A DNA stretch of 64,000 bases from Aureobasidium sp. EXF-3400 (GCA_024195585.1 SWBL01000104.1:1-64000); one strand, 5' to 3'; positions 21,500 through 34,079 are shown, counted from the first letter of the stretch. Notes: a model not told the origin generated them from the letters alone. Numbers and translations: made by a program.

Positions 21500-23390
21500 A
21501 TGCTGCTTGATCGCATATCTCCAGCCAGCTCGGCGTTGCTCCTGCTCGCTGCACTCCCTCTGGTTTTCGCTCACGGCGACGAGCATGAACATTCCGGAAT
21601 GGCGATGGAGATGGGCAGTACACACATCAACATGACAACTGCCGCGACGCATGCAGCAGCTTCGGCTGTTCCAAACAACTACTTCCGGTATCCAGAATTT
21701 GCAGGCTGGATGTATGCGCACATTGCTCTGATGACAATCGCATGGGCAATCGTTCTTCCTGTCGGTAAGTATCTCGAGGGACACTCATCTGGTGTTAAGG
21801 CAGTTGTGTATTTTCACAGCTTGCAGGATGGCCAGATGGTCGGGGTTCCAGAAAAATTGGACTGACCAGAATACAGCTGTTGTCTTCAGCGTAGCTCGCT
21901 CACGCTTTGCCATCCCGGCGCAAGTCGCATTCTTAGCCGTTAACGGGCTCGGCCTTTTCACCAGCATCATCTACGATGCAAAGACACCAGACCTCTACCC
22001 GAACAATGCGCATCACAAGATGGGATGGGCTGTGACTTGGATCGCCGCAGTATGGTTCCTGATGACCTTCGTGAACCTTTACATGGCGCGATCTGAGAAG
22101 GCCAAGGAGAGACATGCAATGACGGTCGACAACATCGCACAATATGATCGCCTCCAGAACCATAGGTGGTCAAGAGATTCAGGCCACGACTCAGTGACAC
22201 TCTGCTCTGGCTCTCGTTCGCCTAGCTCGGACTCGGTCCCAGCGCACAAGCTAGAAAGTCCAGAAGATTTTGAGGAGGAGGATGGATCTGAAGAGCAAGG
22301 ATTTATCCAGAGTAACCCGGTCGATCGCTTCCTCTCACGCAAGGTCCCTCGCATCTCGTCCGGTCGAGCACTCACAGCCTTCAAGATCGTCTTCACTTTG
22401 ATCGAACGTTGTATGCCAGTCCTTGGATTTGTGAGTTTGTTGAGTGGTGGTGTCGTATTCGGTGGTCTCTACGTAAGTGACAACAGTGACGAACATACAT
22501 GACCATTCTAACATGAATGACAGCGTCAACGTCTCATCTTCTCTGGTATGGCGCACGCAGTCAAGGGCGGCATCTTCTTCTGGTACGGCATCCTGACTCT
22601 TGGAAGATGGATGGGCGCATTTTCGGACTTTGGTTGGGCATGGAACGTCAAGCCGGAACACCCCATGGTGTCTCGCTTCGCGGCCGGACTTCCCTCGGCC
22701 GAGTTTGTCGAATCCTTTGTCATCTTCTTGTACGGCGCAAGCAATGTCTTCCTCGAACATCTCAATGCTTGGGGCAAAGCATGGAGCGCCCAGGATCTTG
22801 AGCACATCAGCATCACCATAATGTTCTTTGGTGGCGGTTTGATGGGTATGCTCATCGAAAGCAAGAGAATTAGGAACCTCTTCAACACCTCGGTCTCGAC
22901 CTGGCAAGAAGAGGCTACCCTGTTTGGTGATGCTCTCGAGAAGCAACGTCAAGAGTGGGAAGTACCAAAGACATACAAGACGAGTCTCAACCCAATGCCT
23001 GGTCTTGTTATCATGCTTTTGGGAATGTCCATGTCAGGACACCACCAGCACAGCATGGTGTCGACAATGTTGCATCAACAATGGGGCACTCTATTCATGG
23101 GATTTGCAATGGCTAGAGCAGCAACCTATGTCTTGCTTTACCTCGCACCACCAAAGTCATTCTTCCCTAGTCGCCCTCCAACCGAGCTGGTGGCCAGTTT
23201 CTGTCTGATCAGCGGTGGCATGATTTTCATGGGCAGCTCTACAGATGCCGTGGCCACGATCGAAGGCAATGGCCTGGATGCCATGTTCCTCTTCACCGTC
23301 GCTATGGGCATGACCGCCCTAGTGATGTCCTGGGCCTCCGTTTGCTTTGCCCTCAAGGGATGGGCTGTGAGAAAAGAAAAGACTGTGTAA
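21500..23390 (+). CDS. YTP1-like polytopic membrane protein
   Basis: Exons 21500-21764, 21877-22472 and 22524-23390 encode 575 residues. A signal peptide (about residues 1-25, ending FAHG) is followed by a His/Met-rich segment (HGDEHEHSGMAMEMG), then about ten membrane helices in two blocks split by an acidic cytosolic loop of some 90 residues (SPEDFEEEDGSEEQ). The C-terminal block has FSGMAHAVKGGIFFWYGILTLGRWMG and MLLGMSMSGHHQHSM, characteristic of the Ytp1/DUF2427 family. The His/Met-rich ectodomain and the SGHHQHSM membrane motif could bind copper or another metal, which is inference. Function is unknown. Intron 1 (112 nt) is placed to give VLPVAVVFSVARSR. Confidence 0.85.
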
Positions 23391-23830
23391 AGACACAGAA
23401 ACTTATGCTTTTTCCAACCGAGTTCACCACCTCGTCCCATCTGAATCAGACAACATCTCATTCACTATACGATGGCTCTTTCAGGGGCCACGACGACAAC
23501 ACGACACACATGCGGGTGTATGGTGCCGGCTAGATGTCGACATTGTTCTTGATCGCGGCGCGATCGACATGCGAATTGTTTTTGTTTCTGCTCGTTATAC
23601 CCCTCTGAACGTTTAAGCGGCATGATAGGCGAAGGCCGTTGGTCATGCCTATCAGGAGATAGACCTTTCGGCGCAGCTTCTGTCGTTTATAGCAAACTTA
23701 ATGTCTACTATTACCTTCTGATCTGTTTCTCCACTGGTTGTGTAGTGTGAACCTTGAATAGAGACGGGATGATAGTCTCCTACTTGGCCAGCACACATGT
23801 AAGATGGGTTGATGTTGTAGCGGGTCGCAA
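23391..23830. other. Intergenic, convergent 3' ends
   Basis: These 440 bp lie between the stops of the YTP1-like gene and Dam1. I see no gene. Confidence 0.5.
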
Positions 23831-24585
23831 TCACTTGATGATGCCTCTGCCTCTGCCTCTTCCAATGGCTGAGCCTCTGGTGGACCCTACCGAACCACCA
23901 GCTCTTGTACCACGGGCAGCCGGTATACCCCTTCCTCTAGATATGGAGCCGGCGCCGCGCGTGGTTCTAGACGAGGTGGTTGAGGGAGGAGCCATGGTGG
24001 ATCTGTTCGGGCGACTGGTCCTGGGAGTAGGAGGATTCTCAACGAAGCTGGTGTCGGTGGTACTAAAAGTGTCTGGTTAGCAAGACACATACTATGCGAT
24101 GAGTTCAAGATGACTTACAGGAAAGTGGCGTCCACGTCCCTCTCACGGTGGTGAACTTCAGCAGACATAGCACTGTCCTGCTGGGCCTGGTTCTTCGCTG
24201 CTTCAGCAGCACGCTTGAAACTTTCGATTCCAGGAGCCTCGGGGAAGTCGACGCAGAAAGCACTCATGTTCATGCCATAGAGGAAAGCGCCGAAGCATTC
24301 GTTGAAGCGGTTCAGACTCTCGTGCAGCAGTTGCAGGTGCATCATGTTTGCTTCCAGATCGGCCATGCCATCTGCGAGTTCACCGAATGCGGGTTCTAGG
24401 GCTTCGAGGGGGACAGCTTGGTCGGAGAATTGGGTTGCGCTTGTGGGAGTGGTGATTGAAGCTCGGAGACTGGTGCGAGAGTGTGGTCGCAGAGGGGTGG
24501 TTGGTCGTGAGGGGATGTTGTTGCGGGTGCGGGAGGCTGAACGAGCGCGCGATGGCGGTGCTGAGGTTGGTGTGGTTGAGGCCAT
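23831..24585 (-). CDS. DAM1: DASH/Dam1 complex subunit Dam1
   Basis: Exons on the minus strand are 24119-24585 and 23831-24062, 232 residues. A Ser/Thr/Arg-rich N-terminus with RxS/T sites of Aurora B type is followed by the conserved helical core LEPAFGELADGMADLEANMM, the MHLQLLHESLNRFNECFGAFLYG helix and MNMSAFCVDFPEAP. Dam1 is the ring subunit of the outer-kinetochore DASH complex that couples chromosomes to microtubule ends. Exon 2 gives TTDTSFVENPPTP and a C-terminal RG-rich tail (GRGRGRG from a GCCTCT-type repeat). The acceptor nearest the branch point (aaccag) would place a stop four codons later, so the downstream cttttag is chosen. Confidence 0.92.
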
Positions 24586-25004
24586 TGTGGTTGAGATGTG
24601 CTTTCAGGTGTGAAGTGTGTGTTTGTCGGCAATGCGAGTTGAATTGTTTTGATTAGCATGACGCCAAGAGAACAGAAGCGTGCCCCGCCGTCGAGCACGA
24701 GGCAGGTGCTGGAGCTACCGAGTTAAGGTATTATTGCCATTGCAAATCAGCTTGAATTGATCGCGTCTTGTGCCATCTTGTCGCGTAAGCTGTTCTGTAT
24801 AACCTACTGCATGTGTGGATTCACGTTAGACTCAGGTTACAAAGCATGACCGTGAATCGTGCTTGAAAGTGAAGAAAGTCAAAAGACAGACATGACATAC
24901 CTATGCGACGTCATGCAAGAGCGGAGCATCTTGAGCGGGCCTAGGGGAGTTTCAATCTCGGCATGTGTGCTGAGCCTCTCTGATCCTAATTCCACCGACA
25001 ACAG
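24586..25004. promoter_or_regulatory. Divergent promoter region, DAM1/CRAL-TRIO
   Basis: These 419 bp separate two head-to-head start codons. No specific element is recognised. Confidence 0.35.
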
Positions 25005-26691
25005 ATGCGTCCCTTTCGCATCCTCAACCTCGCCCGCCCCTCGTCCACTTTCTCCTCACCTTCGTCGAGCCTGTCACGTCAAGCCACCCGTGCTTACCGT
25101 TGCTCGCCCTCCCGCCGCCATCACTTCCCCACGCGCCCGACTTTGCACCTGAAAGAAAGTCTCTTGGATCCTGTCACCCTTCTGCTTGCCATCTCTACAG
25201 GCTTCGCCGCTGCCTACATCGTAGACACATACTATCACACTCCACAATCCGACAAGCTTTCGCTCCCTGACACGTCTGCTCCCTCTACCCCCTCGGAACC
25301 ACACTCGGAACCGGACATGGCACCTACCACTCTACCGGGACGCCCGGGAAACCTCACTCCGGATCAGGAGGAAAAGCTGCGCGAGCTTTGGATGCAGACC
25401 TTCGATGTCTTTGGCGTTGTGAGCGGTGCCCGCCCAAGTGTTGATGCTGCTTCCGCCGCTTCCACCCCTGCTCCTGCCGACCACAAGAAGAAGTCAAAAC
25501 TGTCCATGTTCTCTCGCAAGCACAAGGACGCCGACAACTCTGCAGAAAACACCGACGATGAGAACGACAAGCACGGCCAAGCCAAGGAGTTCCGCCAAGC
25601 ACTTCAGAACCAGAGTCCCGAGTCGCTGCGCACTGCCTTCTGGGGTATGGTCAAGCACGATGACCCTGACGCTTTGCTCTTGCGATTCTTGCGTGCTCGC
25701 AAATGGGATGTTCAAGCTGCCCTCGTCATGATGATCTCGACTCTTCATTGGCGCTCTCAGGAGATGCACGTTGACGATGACATTGTTTACAAGGGCGAAG
25801 AAGGCGCTTTGATTGACGCCAAATCTGCTTCGGACCCAACCTCGAAGAAAGACGCCGAGGACTTCCTTGCGCAATTGCGCATGGGCAAGAGTTTCTTGCA
25901 CGGTGTTGATGCTGAGGGAAGACCTGTTTGCGTTGTCAGAGCCAGACTACACCACGGTGGTGAGCAAACGGAGAAGAGTCTTGAGAGATTCACCGTCTAT
26001 ACTATCGACACTGCTCGCATGATGCTCAGACCTCCAATTGATACTGCCGTAAGTTTAATTGTACGCTGACAAGGTTTCGACTGCTAACCCTAGCTCCAAG
26101 ACTATTATCTTTGACATGACGGGTTTCTCCATGTCTAACATGGACTACACTCCTGTCAAATTCATGATCAAGTGTTTCGAAGCCAACTACCCTGAATCGC
26201 TGGGTAGTGTCCTTGTGTACAAGGCTCCTTGGGTCTTCCAAGGCATCTGGAAGATCATTCGTGGTTGGCTCGACCCTGTCGTTGCTTCCAAGATCAACTT
26301 CTGCTCAAACGTCGAAGAGCTCTCCGCTTTCATTCCTAAGAGTCAGATCATGAAAGAGCTTGGCGGTGAAGAGGCCTGGGAGTATCACTACGTCGAACCT
26401 AGAGATGGTGAAAACGACAAGATGAAGGACACAGCAACAAGGGACAGAATCGATGCCGAACGCAAGGAGTTGGTTCAAAGATACCAGACCGCGACAGTAC
26501 AATGGGCTAAAGGCGAGAATAAGGGAGAGCAAAGATCAGCGCTAAGGCAGGAGCTGCTGCAGAACTACTGGCAACTCGACCCTTATGTCCGTGCAAGAAC
26601 ATTGTACGACCGTATCGGCATCATTGGCCATGGCGGTAAGATGGATTTCTACCCAGCTGCTGGCTCAACAAGCAGTGCCGACCTCGACTAG
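25005..26691 (+). CDS. Sec14-like CRAL-TRIO phosphatidylinositol-transfer protein (Csr1-like)
   Basis: Exons 25005-26048 and 26101-26691 encode 544 residues. The first 50 residues are Arg/Ser-rich with almost no acidic residues, like a mitochondrial presequence, followed by a hydrophobic segment (PVTLLLAISTGFAAAYIVDTYY). The CRAL-TRIO N-lobe has DDPDALLLRFLRARKWDVQAALVM; the lipid-binding lobe has TIIFDMTGFSMSNMDYTPVKFMIKCFEANYPESLG and WKIIRGWLDPVVASKINF, a combination seen in Csr1-type Sec14 homologues. An in-frame second Met at 25317 (MAPTTLPG) could start a soluble form. The acceptor is the AG of ctccaag; the nearer ctag would shift the frame. Confidence is lower for the N-terminus than for the domain. 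Confidence 0.88.
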
Positions 26692-27280
26692 ATCTATTTT
26701 GTCTTGGAATAATCGACAGGGTGACACTCTGCCTAATTCAGCGTCTAGACGTTTGGAGCTTCTCATAAGATAATTGTATTAGTATGCAAAGTCCATATAG
26801 GACCACGATATTTGATGAGCTTTCCAGCATTATTGCATCCGGCAAACTTTGGTCCGCATAATTGCGAGTCCCGCAAGTGCCGATCTAACTGGTATTGCAG
26901 AATCCTTGTGCTCACCTCTAGGGCACAAATATGAAAGCCCCATGTCGTCTTACAGAAAAGGAAATCGGAAAGAGCGATCTCATGGAGAACTGGCGAGTTG
27001 ATGTTGCATTTGGGGCGAGCTTGACCGAGAAAGCGAGTGGCAGGACCCCACTTTCTCTTCACTGCCTCCATCTTCAAACCCTCACATCGTCATCATATGA
27101 TGCTTGAACCACTCCCGGCCTATGCCAATCCATACCATTAACTTTCTTGAATATGCATGGGTCAATTGGAGTTGAGGGTTGCTCTCTTGGCATACAGATG
27201 CACCATGATGAAGGGACGTATAAGTATTGCTTGATCGGCCACCCCAATCGTTCCTTCCCTATCAAGATTCCAATGTCATC
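26692..27280. other. Intergenic, upstream region of GH78 gene
   Basis: These 589 bp hold the 3' flank of the CRAL-TRIO gene and the GH78 promoter, with a TATAAG near 27220 about 60 bp before the start codon. No gene is seen. Confidence 0.45.
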
Positions 27281-29429
27281 ATGAAAATCACATGTACTGT
27301 GTTACTTACCTTTGTCGGGCTGGCATCAGCGGTTTCCAAGTACGACGAGTATATTCTGGCACCCAAGTCACGTACTCTTCATCCAGTTGCCGTCTACCAG
27401 GACAAAGTCAATAGAACCGTCACGGGAGCTTCTAGTCTGGCAAGCGACTCAACAGGCTCAGCCATCTTCAAAGGCATCTCAGCCGTCACATACGATTTCG
27501 GCGTCAACATTGGTGGCCTGGTCAGCTTGACCATCGGCAACAAGACAGACACGAATCAGTCCATCGCCATCACCTACTCCGAAAGCTCGCAATGGATCTC
27601 CGGCATTGCTTGTGACGCTACTCAAGACTCTGGCATGGATGAAGCGTTGTGGTTTTATCCTTCGGGCCCTGGTATCGTGTCTGTGGATCGACAGCATGAG
27701 AGAGGTGGCTTCAGGTATTTGAGTTTGATCCATAACACCACTGGTGATATCGAGATCACTCAGGTGACGGTCGAGTTCACGCCTTCGCCAACTACCGAGG
27801 ACTTGAGGAATTATACCGGTTTCTTCCACTCTGATGGTAAGGCATCTCAGTACAGTGGCAGGAAAAGTCAATTGACCGTGCTTCTAGATGAGTTATTGAA
27901 CCGTATCTGATATGCAGGAGCATATACGATTCAGGTACATATCGCGCCTCCCTGGTTAGAATCATCTCACTGACGGCGGAGAACAGATGGTGGCGATCGA
28001 CCCGAGGCACGGTGATGCTCTCATCCACTCGGATCAGATCAACTCTAGTGTGCCTGGTGATACGGTGGCTCCTTGGTCGTGGTACGCCAACACAACCATA
28101 GCCAACTCGAGTGTCGTCCTCGTTGATGGTGCAAAACGCGATCGTCTGATCTGGCCTGGAGACATGCATGTCATTACCCCATCGCTCTTTGTCTCGACTA
28201 GCGACGATGCAGCCATCACAAACTCTATTGACAACCTGTTCTCTCTGCAGAATGCGTCTGGCAAGCTTCCTTATGCAGGTTATCCGTTCAAGCAGGATAC
28301 ATATTCTGCAACCTATCACCTTTACAACCTCATCGGCGTATCCGACTACTACAAATTTACGGACGACCTCGAATACGTCCGAAACAAGTGGAATGCCTGG
28401 AAACTTGGGCTCAACTTCTCGCTCGGCTTCATCGATGAAACCGGCCTGATGAACGTCACAAGTTCTGATGACTGGCTTCGCTTCGGACAAGGAGGTCACA
28501 ACATCGAGGCAAACGCAATTCTTTACTTCACCATCAACGAGGGTCTGACCCTGGCCGCCGCCCTCAATGACAGCAGCGTAAAGTCATCCTGGGAAGCTTA
28601 CGCATCCGGTATCAAAGAATCAGCCAACAAACTGCTCTGGAACGTAACAGCAGGTCTCTACCACGATAATGAAACAACGACACTAATGCCCCAAGATGGC
28701 AACAGCTTCGCGGTGCTGGCAAATCTCACGAACAACGCCACTCAAGCTTCTGCCATCAGTAATGCACTCCGCGCACGTTGGGGACCCTATGGTGCACCTG
28801 CCGTGGAAGCCGCTGACGCCGTGTCCCCTTTCATCGGGGCATTCGAGCTCGAAGCCCATCTGCGTGCCAACAATGCCACTGCTGCTCTTGAGCTCATGCG
28901 CTTGGAGTGGGGCTTCATGCTCGACGACCCGCGAATGACCAACAGCACGTTCATCGAAGGCTATGCCTTTGATGGAGCAACCCACTATGCACCTTACACC
29001 AATGATCCTCGTATCTCGCATGCGCACGGTTGGTCCACTGGGCCCACAGCATTCTTGTCTCAATATATAGCTGGCATTCAATTCGTCACCGCAGGCGGGA
29101 GAACTTGGAAGATGGCGCCTAAACTGGGCGATCTGAGTACCGCACACGCAGGCTTCTCGACTTCAGTGGGCACGTTTGAGGTGTACACCAATTTCACCTC
29201 CAACGGCAGCATATCCATGAATTTTTCAACTCCAGTGGGCACAAGAGGTGGTGTGGCCGTACCATATCCTTCTTGTGCTGGAATCATGAGATTGCACGAG
29301 GTGCAAGGTAGATGTAAGGACGTAGTTCTCGACATCCAAACTGCTGCGAACCAGACTGGAGATATTGAGGTCGAAGGACTGGTGGGAGGTGATTGGGAGC
29401 TTAGATTCGGCTGTGGTGCTGGCTCTTGA
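27281..29429 (+). pseudogene. GH78 alpha-L-rhamnosidase-like gene interrupted by an in-frame TGA
   Basis: Best-supported exons are 27281-27836, 27888-27934 and 27987-29429, about 681 codons with one stop. A signal peptide (residues 1-17, ASA) begins a secreted, heavily N-glycosylated protein; a beta-sandwich precedes a six-hairpin (alpha/alpha)6 barrel with KRDRLIWPGDMHV, containing the Asp expected as general acid, and DDWLRFGQGGHNIEANAILY. In the short second exon the frame reads DELLNRI-stop-YAGAYTIQ, where homologues as I recall them have Trp. So TGG probably became TGA at 27908-27910. If splicing instead uses the cag at 27915-27917, the stop and ten residues of the first barrel helix are lost but the frame is kept. 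The rest shows no other damage, so it is a recent lesion, a spliced-around stop, or a sequence error. Confidence 0.75.
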
Positions 29430-30072
29430 GTTCCAGAGCTGAGGTTGACTCGATAGACTTGATACTTTGTACATATGCCATGCAATACCTGATTTGCATA
29501 CGATAACAGTCAAAGGTTTTCTCAAAACAATATTGAGGTTCAGCTGAGCATGCTTCGAGGGACCTCTTTCTCAGTTCTTTTGCATGTAACGCAGCAAAAC
29601 AAAAAGCACATGATTGCAAATTGGAACAGTAAAAAACGTGAGCTTTGGATCGAAAAGAAAAAATGACTTTTCCGCATAGAAGAGAAGTATGTACTCGAAA
29701 ATATGAAGAAAAAAAAAAGACGCAGAGGTCAAAAAAGAGACAGACACAAATTGCCGCTGTTGGCAGCAAAACAGATGCGAGTCATAGCAGAGAACCAACA
29801 AGACATTAGCCGCCGCTGAAGAAGATGATTCAAAGATTCGATGTTTTGCGCCGTGTAGAGTTTAAACCAACATCCGAAAGAACCTGGAGACCAACAGGTC
29901 TCGCTCCCGTACGCCTTGCCCCTGATAAACAACGTGAAAAAAGCAAAACCCAAGAAACGAGGCGTATACATGCCCAACGCCGGGCTAGAAGAATAAACAA
30001 CACCATGGTTGGCTGGCGCGATGCACATAGCAAACAAGGATTGTAGATGTGTACAAAAGAGGTGGTCTCCTC
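29430..30072. other. Intergenic, convergent 3' ends
   Basis: These 643 bp contain A-rich tracts, including a run of ten A near 29706-29716. No gene is seen. Confidence 0.5.
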
Positions 30073-32028
30073 TTAGCGGTTCATGTCCCAGGCTGGCTTG
30101 AGGGCTGCGTTAAGGTCACTTTGCGTGCCGACCATGTCACCGGGCAAACGGCTGACGCGGTACGCACCAGCACGAATGGCATTCTGCTGGACGTTGGAAA
30201 TGCCACTACGATTGCTGCGGATACTGCCAGCATCACTTGCGGCACCTTCATTGCGGAAGCGTGGTGGGGGTGCGAAGTCTAGAGCGGTGAAAGTTGAAGA
30301 CTTGCGAAGAGCGTGTCTAGAAAAAGAGTGGTTAGCAGGAGAGAAATCGTGTCGGTGGATCAAAATGGACTTACGCGCTGGGGATGACTGCAAGATCATC
30401 GAAGCTCGTTACAAGAGGAGTAAAGGCACGGACCGAAGGACTGTAAGGTCTTGATGGGCTGTCGGGCGTACGTCCGGCTTGACGATCGCGGTACGAGACA
30501 GGAGGGGCAAAGAGGGTGGGCGTGAAAGTCATATCGTCAGTCAGAGCAGAAGGAGTAGGCAGATTGTGCAGAGCGATAGGTGGGGGCAGCTGCTTCTTGG
30601 GTTGTTGAGGAGGACGGCGGAAAGCAGGGTTGGCGATGTGACCAGTTGAGCCGAAAGACGTATTGCTGCGGACGCGGCCACCACCCACGCGGGGAGGAGG
30701 AGTCATGGCACGGCGAGCCATCGGCTGGGCGAATGGAGCCTGGGGAGCTTCATGCATGTAGGCGTTGTAGTCGGCATAGATGTCGGCTTCGTACTCGTTT
30801 TGGTACTGTCCCTGAGGATTGGGCTTGTTTTCGTCAAAGTATTCCTTGTAGAAAGAACGAATACGGTTGGCGCGCTGTTCAGGGTTGTCATCAGGATGAT
30901 CCGGAGGAAGAGGACGAAGGCCCATGATGGATACACGGCGTGCATCAGGAGCGACAGCGTGCAAAGCGTCTTGAGCATGATCATCTGCAGGATAACGAGC
31001 AGCAGCGAGATCCTGTTGGTGAGCCGGTGGAGCAGGAGGAGTAACATGAGCAGGCGGTGCGGGAGCGTGTGTATGTTCTGGCGGCGAAGGTGGAGTGACG
31101 TGGAAGACATCGGGGTCGGGCATGGTGAGCTTTGGAGGCGCAGGCTTGCTGCGAGGAGCAGCAGATGCAGCAAAAGAGTTGTTCACATGGGCCGGTGCAG
31201 GAGGAGCAGGGGCAGCAGCCGGGTAGTTTGGCGAGTGGGTGCTATCAGGAGACTGGTCGTCGAAAGGGTTGGAGCGAGACATGCGTTGGGCGTTGGATAG
31301 AAGTCCGGCATCAAGGTTCTCGGAGGGTTCGCTGTAATCAGTGTAGATGGAGGCATTGCCAGGCTTGGGGCGCGAAGAGGAGCGGTCGGGGATGTCGTTG
31401 GAGAGGGTTCTAGTCATTGTCACAGGGCGGTAAGGGTCTTCGCCGTCCGAGATTGAGCGAGACATCGAGCGGAGCGACGACGATGAGCTGTTGACAGCAG
31501 CAGGTAGCAGGTACGGCGTGTTCATGTCAAGCGAGAGTCCCTTGCTGTGCATCATGTTCCTGGTCGACGTTTCCATGTCGGTGACGGTCATCTCGGGCAC
31601 CTTGTGTCCTCTGCCCGGAGCCGAAACATTGTCCAAGCCGAAGTCGAGGGACTTGTACTTGTCATCACGGTCTTCTTGTGCATGCTTTCGCTTAACACGT
31701 CTGTGCAGGATGAACAGAACCAGAATGGCAATAGCCACGGGCACGCTGTATAGGACCTGTCAGAAAGGCGCACATGCAGCACGAGAAATGCTTGGACTTA
31801 CGCTACGGCCACGCCAATGATGATACTGGTCGTGTTGCCAGCAGTTGTCGGCTTCTGACATGTTCCTGAGTCGTCTCCAGCCTTGCAGGTCGACGTCGCT
31901 GAGGACTCGGCCGAGCGCTGCACCAGCGTTGGTCCACTGTTCACGGTGGCATGTGCGAAAGACAGGACATTCGGGATGTGCTGATGGGGCACTTGCCATC
32001 TGTGGTGCGAGCTGAGAGTGACTGGCAT
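30073..32028 (-). CDS. Single-pass membrane protein with long disordered tail (Skg6/Tos2-like)
   Basis: Exons on the minus strand are 31802-32028, 30375-31745 and 30073-30316, 613 residues. A short, Ser/Thr-rich ectodomain with two or more cysteines (STCKAGDDSGTC) precedes one membrane helix formed across the first splice (SIIIGVAVAVPVAIAILVLFIL) and a basic stop-transfer HRRVKRKH. The cytosolic part, about 500 residues, is Pro/Ala/Ser-rich with one ordered-looking motif, ANRIRSFYKEYFDENKP. This architecture matches fungal Skg6/Tos2/Axl2-type proteins placed at sites of polarised growth; assignment is by architecture, so moderate. No signal peptide is obvious, which would make the helix a reverse signal anchor. 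Confidence 0.7.
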
Positions 32029-34079
32029 TGTGCTGTTGTTGTTGTTGGTGTTTGCCGTCGTGTGTCGGGCGATTGTGTATCCAGGAGGTTCGGGCGGTTA
32101 TTGGCAGTAGTACATCCAGACAGTATTATGGGCGATTAAGGATAGAAGGAATTATAGATCGGGGAGTTGCAATGAATGAATGACTTGGCGAGTGTATTTA
32201 CAAAGAGTGACTTGGGTGAATATGGTATGCGGGTCAAAAGAGCGTCAGAGGATGCATAGCAGAGAAGCAAGAGCGAACAAACACAGGAACATCAAAGAGT
32301 CGAAGCCGAGTCGAGAAACGACGAAGGAATGGAGGTGCCTTGGCGAGACCACAACCGTCTCCCTCGATCCGCCCTGCCACTAAGGGGTCACGGCCGTCAG
32401 CAATCTTACCCGACCCACACGACCAACTGTCTCCTCGCCAATGATCTTCCACGCGCCGTCTCATATTGGTGACATCGCAAATCAAGCTCTCTGCTCTATC
32501 GTTCTTGCATGGTCTGGCTTGTGAGCCACAACAACCGACGCCTTTGCTGCAGTGCCGCTATCTCGTTCTGATTGCGACTTCTCAACCCCCCAGGAGCATC
32601 CTCCAAAAACTCCACAACCCCTTCTGTCGTCTCACGACCAAACTCTAACCCGTGTCGCGAATGCAGGTACGCGCATCTCTACTCCCAATCCGGCAAGGTG
32701 AGTTGCCTGTTCCTGAGGAACTAGTCAGAGCTCCCGCCTCCAAGCTTTCGCTTATCCACAACTCACTCACTCGCCGTGTTGTTTTGTTGTTGTCCAAGAA
32801 GACGGTTTGATGTCACTCCGCTGCCGAACGCCGGTTCCATACTGTATCTATCTCATTACCAAGGAGATTGGGGCCTTAACGAGACCGGCCAGTGGAACGT
32901 GCCGCCCGTCTTCTCACACTCTGTGTATGCGACTGTTGTGGGCGTGCCATATTGCGCACGGCAGGCCATCATTTGGAAACAGAGCCGAGCTTCCTTCCGC
33001 CTGTGTGTCTCCATATGCGGCCAAGGCATTGATCCTAATCTCACTATTCATGCACCCGCCATCACTGCCCCATGTATCTGACGCTTGTGAAAAATATCAT
33101 GAAACAACCGGCTCCGTCCTGTTCAACTTGAAGCCCACCTGTTTGTTGGGGCTCTGAAGTGGTCGAGTCGCGACTCGCTTCCTTTCCTATCACGACATGG
33201 TGTGTGCGGAGTCTAAAGAAATCAATCGTCGACACCGCCACCTCTATCTAATCTCACTTTTCTGCCGTACAAGGTGCAAAGATTTGCCCCTCAGTCAAGA
33301 AACCCGAACCGCTCACAATTCGGAGATCTGCTTTAAGTCGTTGTGTTGTGATACAGGGCTTGCTGCTTCTAGAGACGATCAAGAATAACTCTAACATCGT
33401 CCTGGTCGCATCAAGGACGATACCTCAGGCCTGAGGTTTCACCTTCTGTAACTACGTCAACAAGAAGAAATCGTCCACGTCGTCCATGACGCCAGCAGTC
33501 TCTCGTTTATGGTTGAGGTCCTGTATGAAAAGCGAGTCAACCTTGTGTGGTCTTTTGCTATACAAAGTCTATAGAGCCCGGCAGCTCCGGAACTCAATTG
33601 CATGATTGCATCAAGCAATTTTAACGCCCGCGGCTGCCAGATGCTTGGTGTGGATCTATCACAACTAGCTGCTGCTTGATGGTCCACAATCGTTATATTG
33701 GTTCCTATATCCATGCTCACACCAGGTAGATACCACTACAGCCCTATCTCTACTAGATTCGACCGCGACCAAATTTGGGAGGCACCCTGACCTGGTTCAG
33801 TGATAGCATGCCAGCTGTATTCCCCAGGCTCCGCTATCAGGTCTGAATGCTTTGATATGATGTTGCGTTATCTCAAACAGCCAGATTCTCATACTAGTCA
33901 TAACATCGTACATTATACGTTAATTGAATATCGCTATTATAGGTACATTGCTTATTCCGATCCAAACGCTCTGCCTTATGCACATCCATAAACGCCGTGG
34001 CCATGTCCGGAATTTCTTTATCGACAGGCCTTCTCGTCATTCTATATCACGTTTTCGAACTTTTTGATGCCTTGAAAGA
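32029..34079. other. Intergenic, no gene seen (2.05 kb)
   Basis: This is the upstream region of the Skg6-like gene plus 3' flank of the SUR7 gene. A 49-codon open frame at 32661-32810 with no recognisable motif is the only sizeable frame starting in a leader-like context. 33840-33990 is AT-rich. Confidence 0.5.

Noticed and set aside
27281..29429. Stop-codon readthrough as the explanation for the GH78 TGA
   Set aside because: The context is TGA TAT, not the TGA CTA readthrough motif known from fungal peroxisomal extensions, and the stop is near the middle of the domain rather than at a C-terminus.
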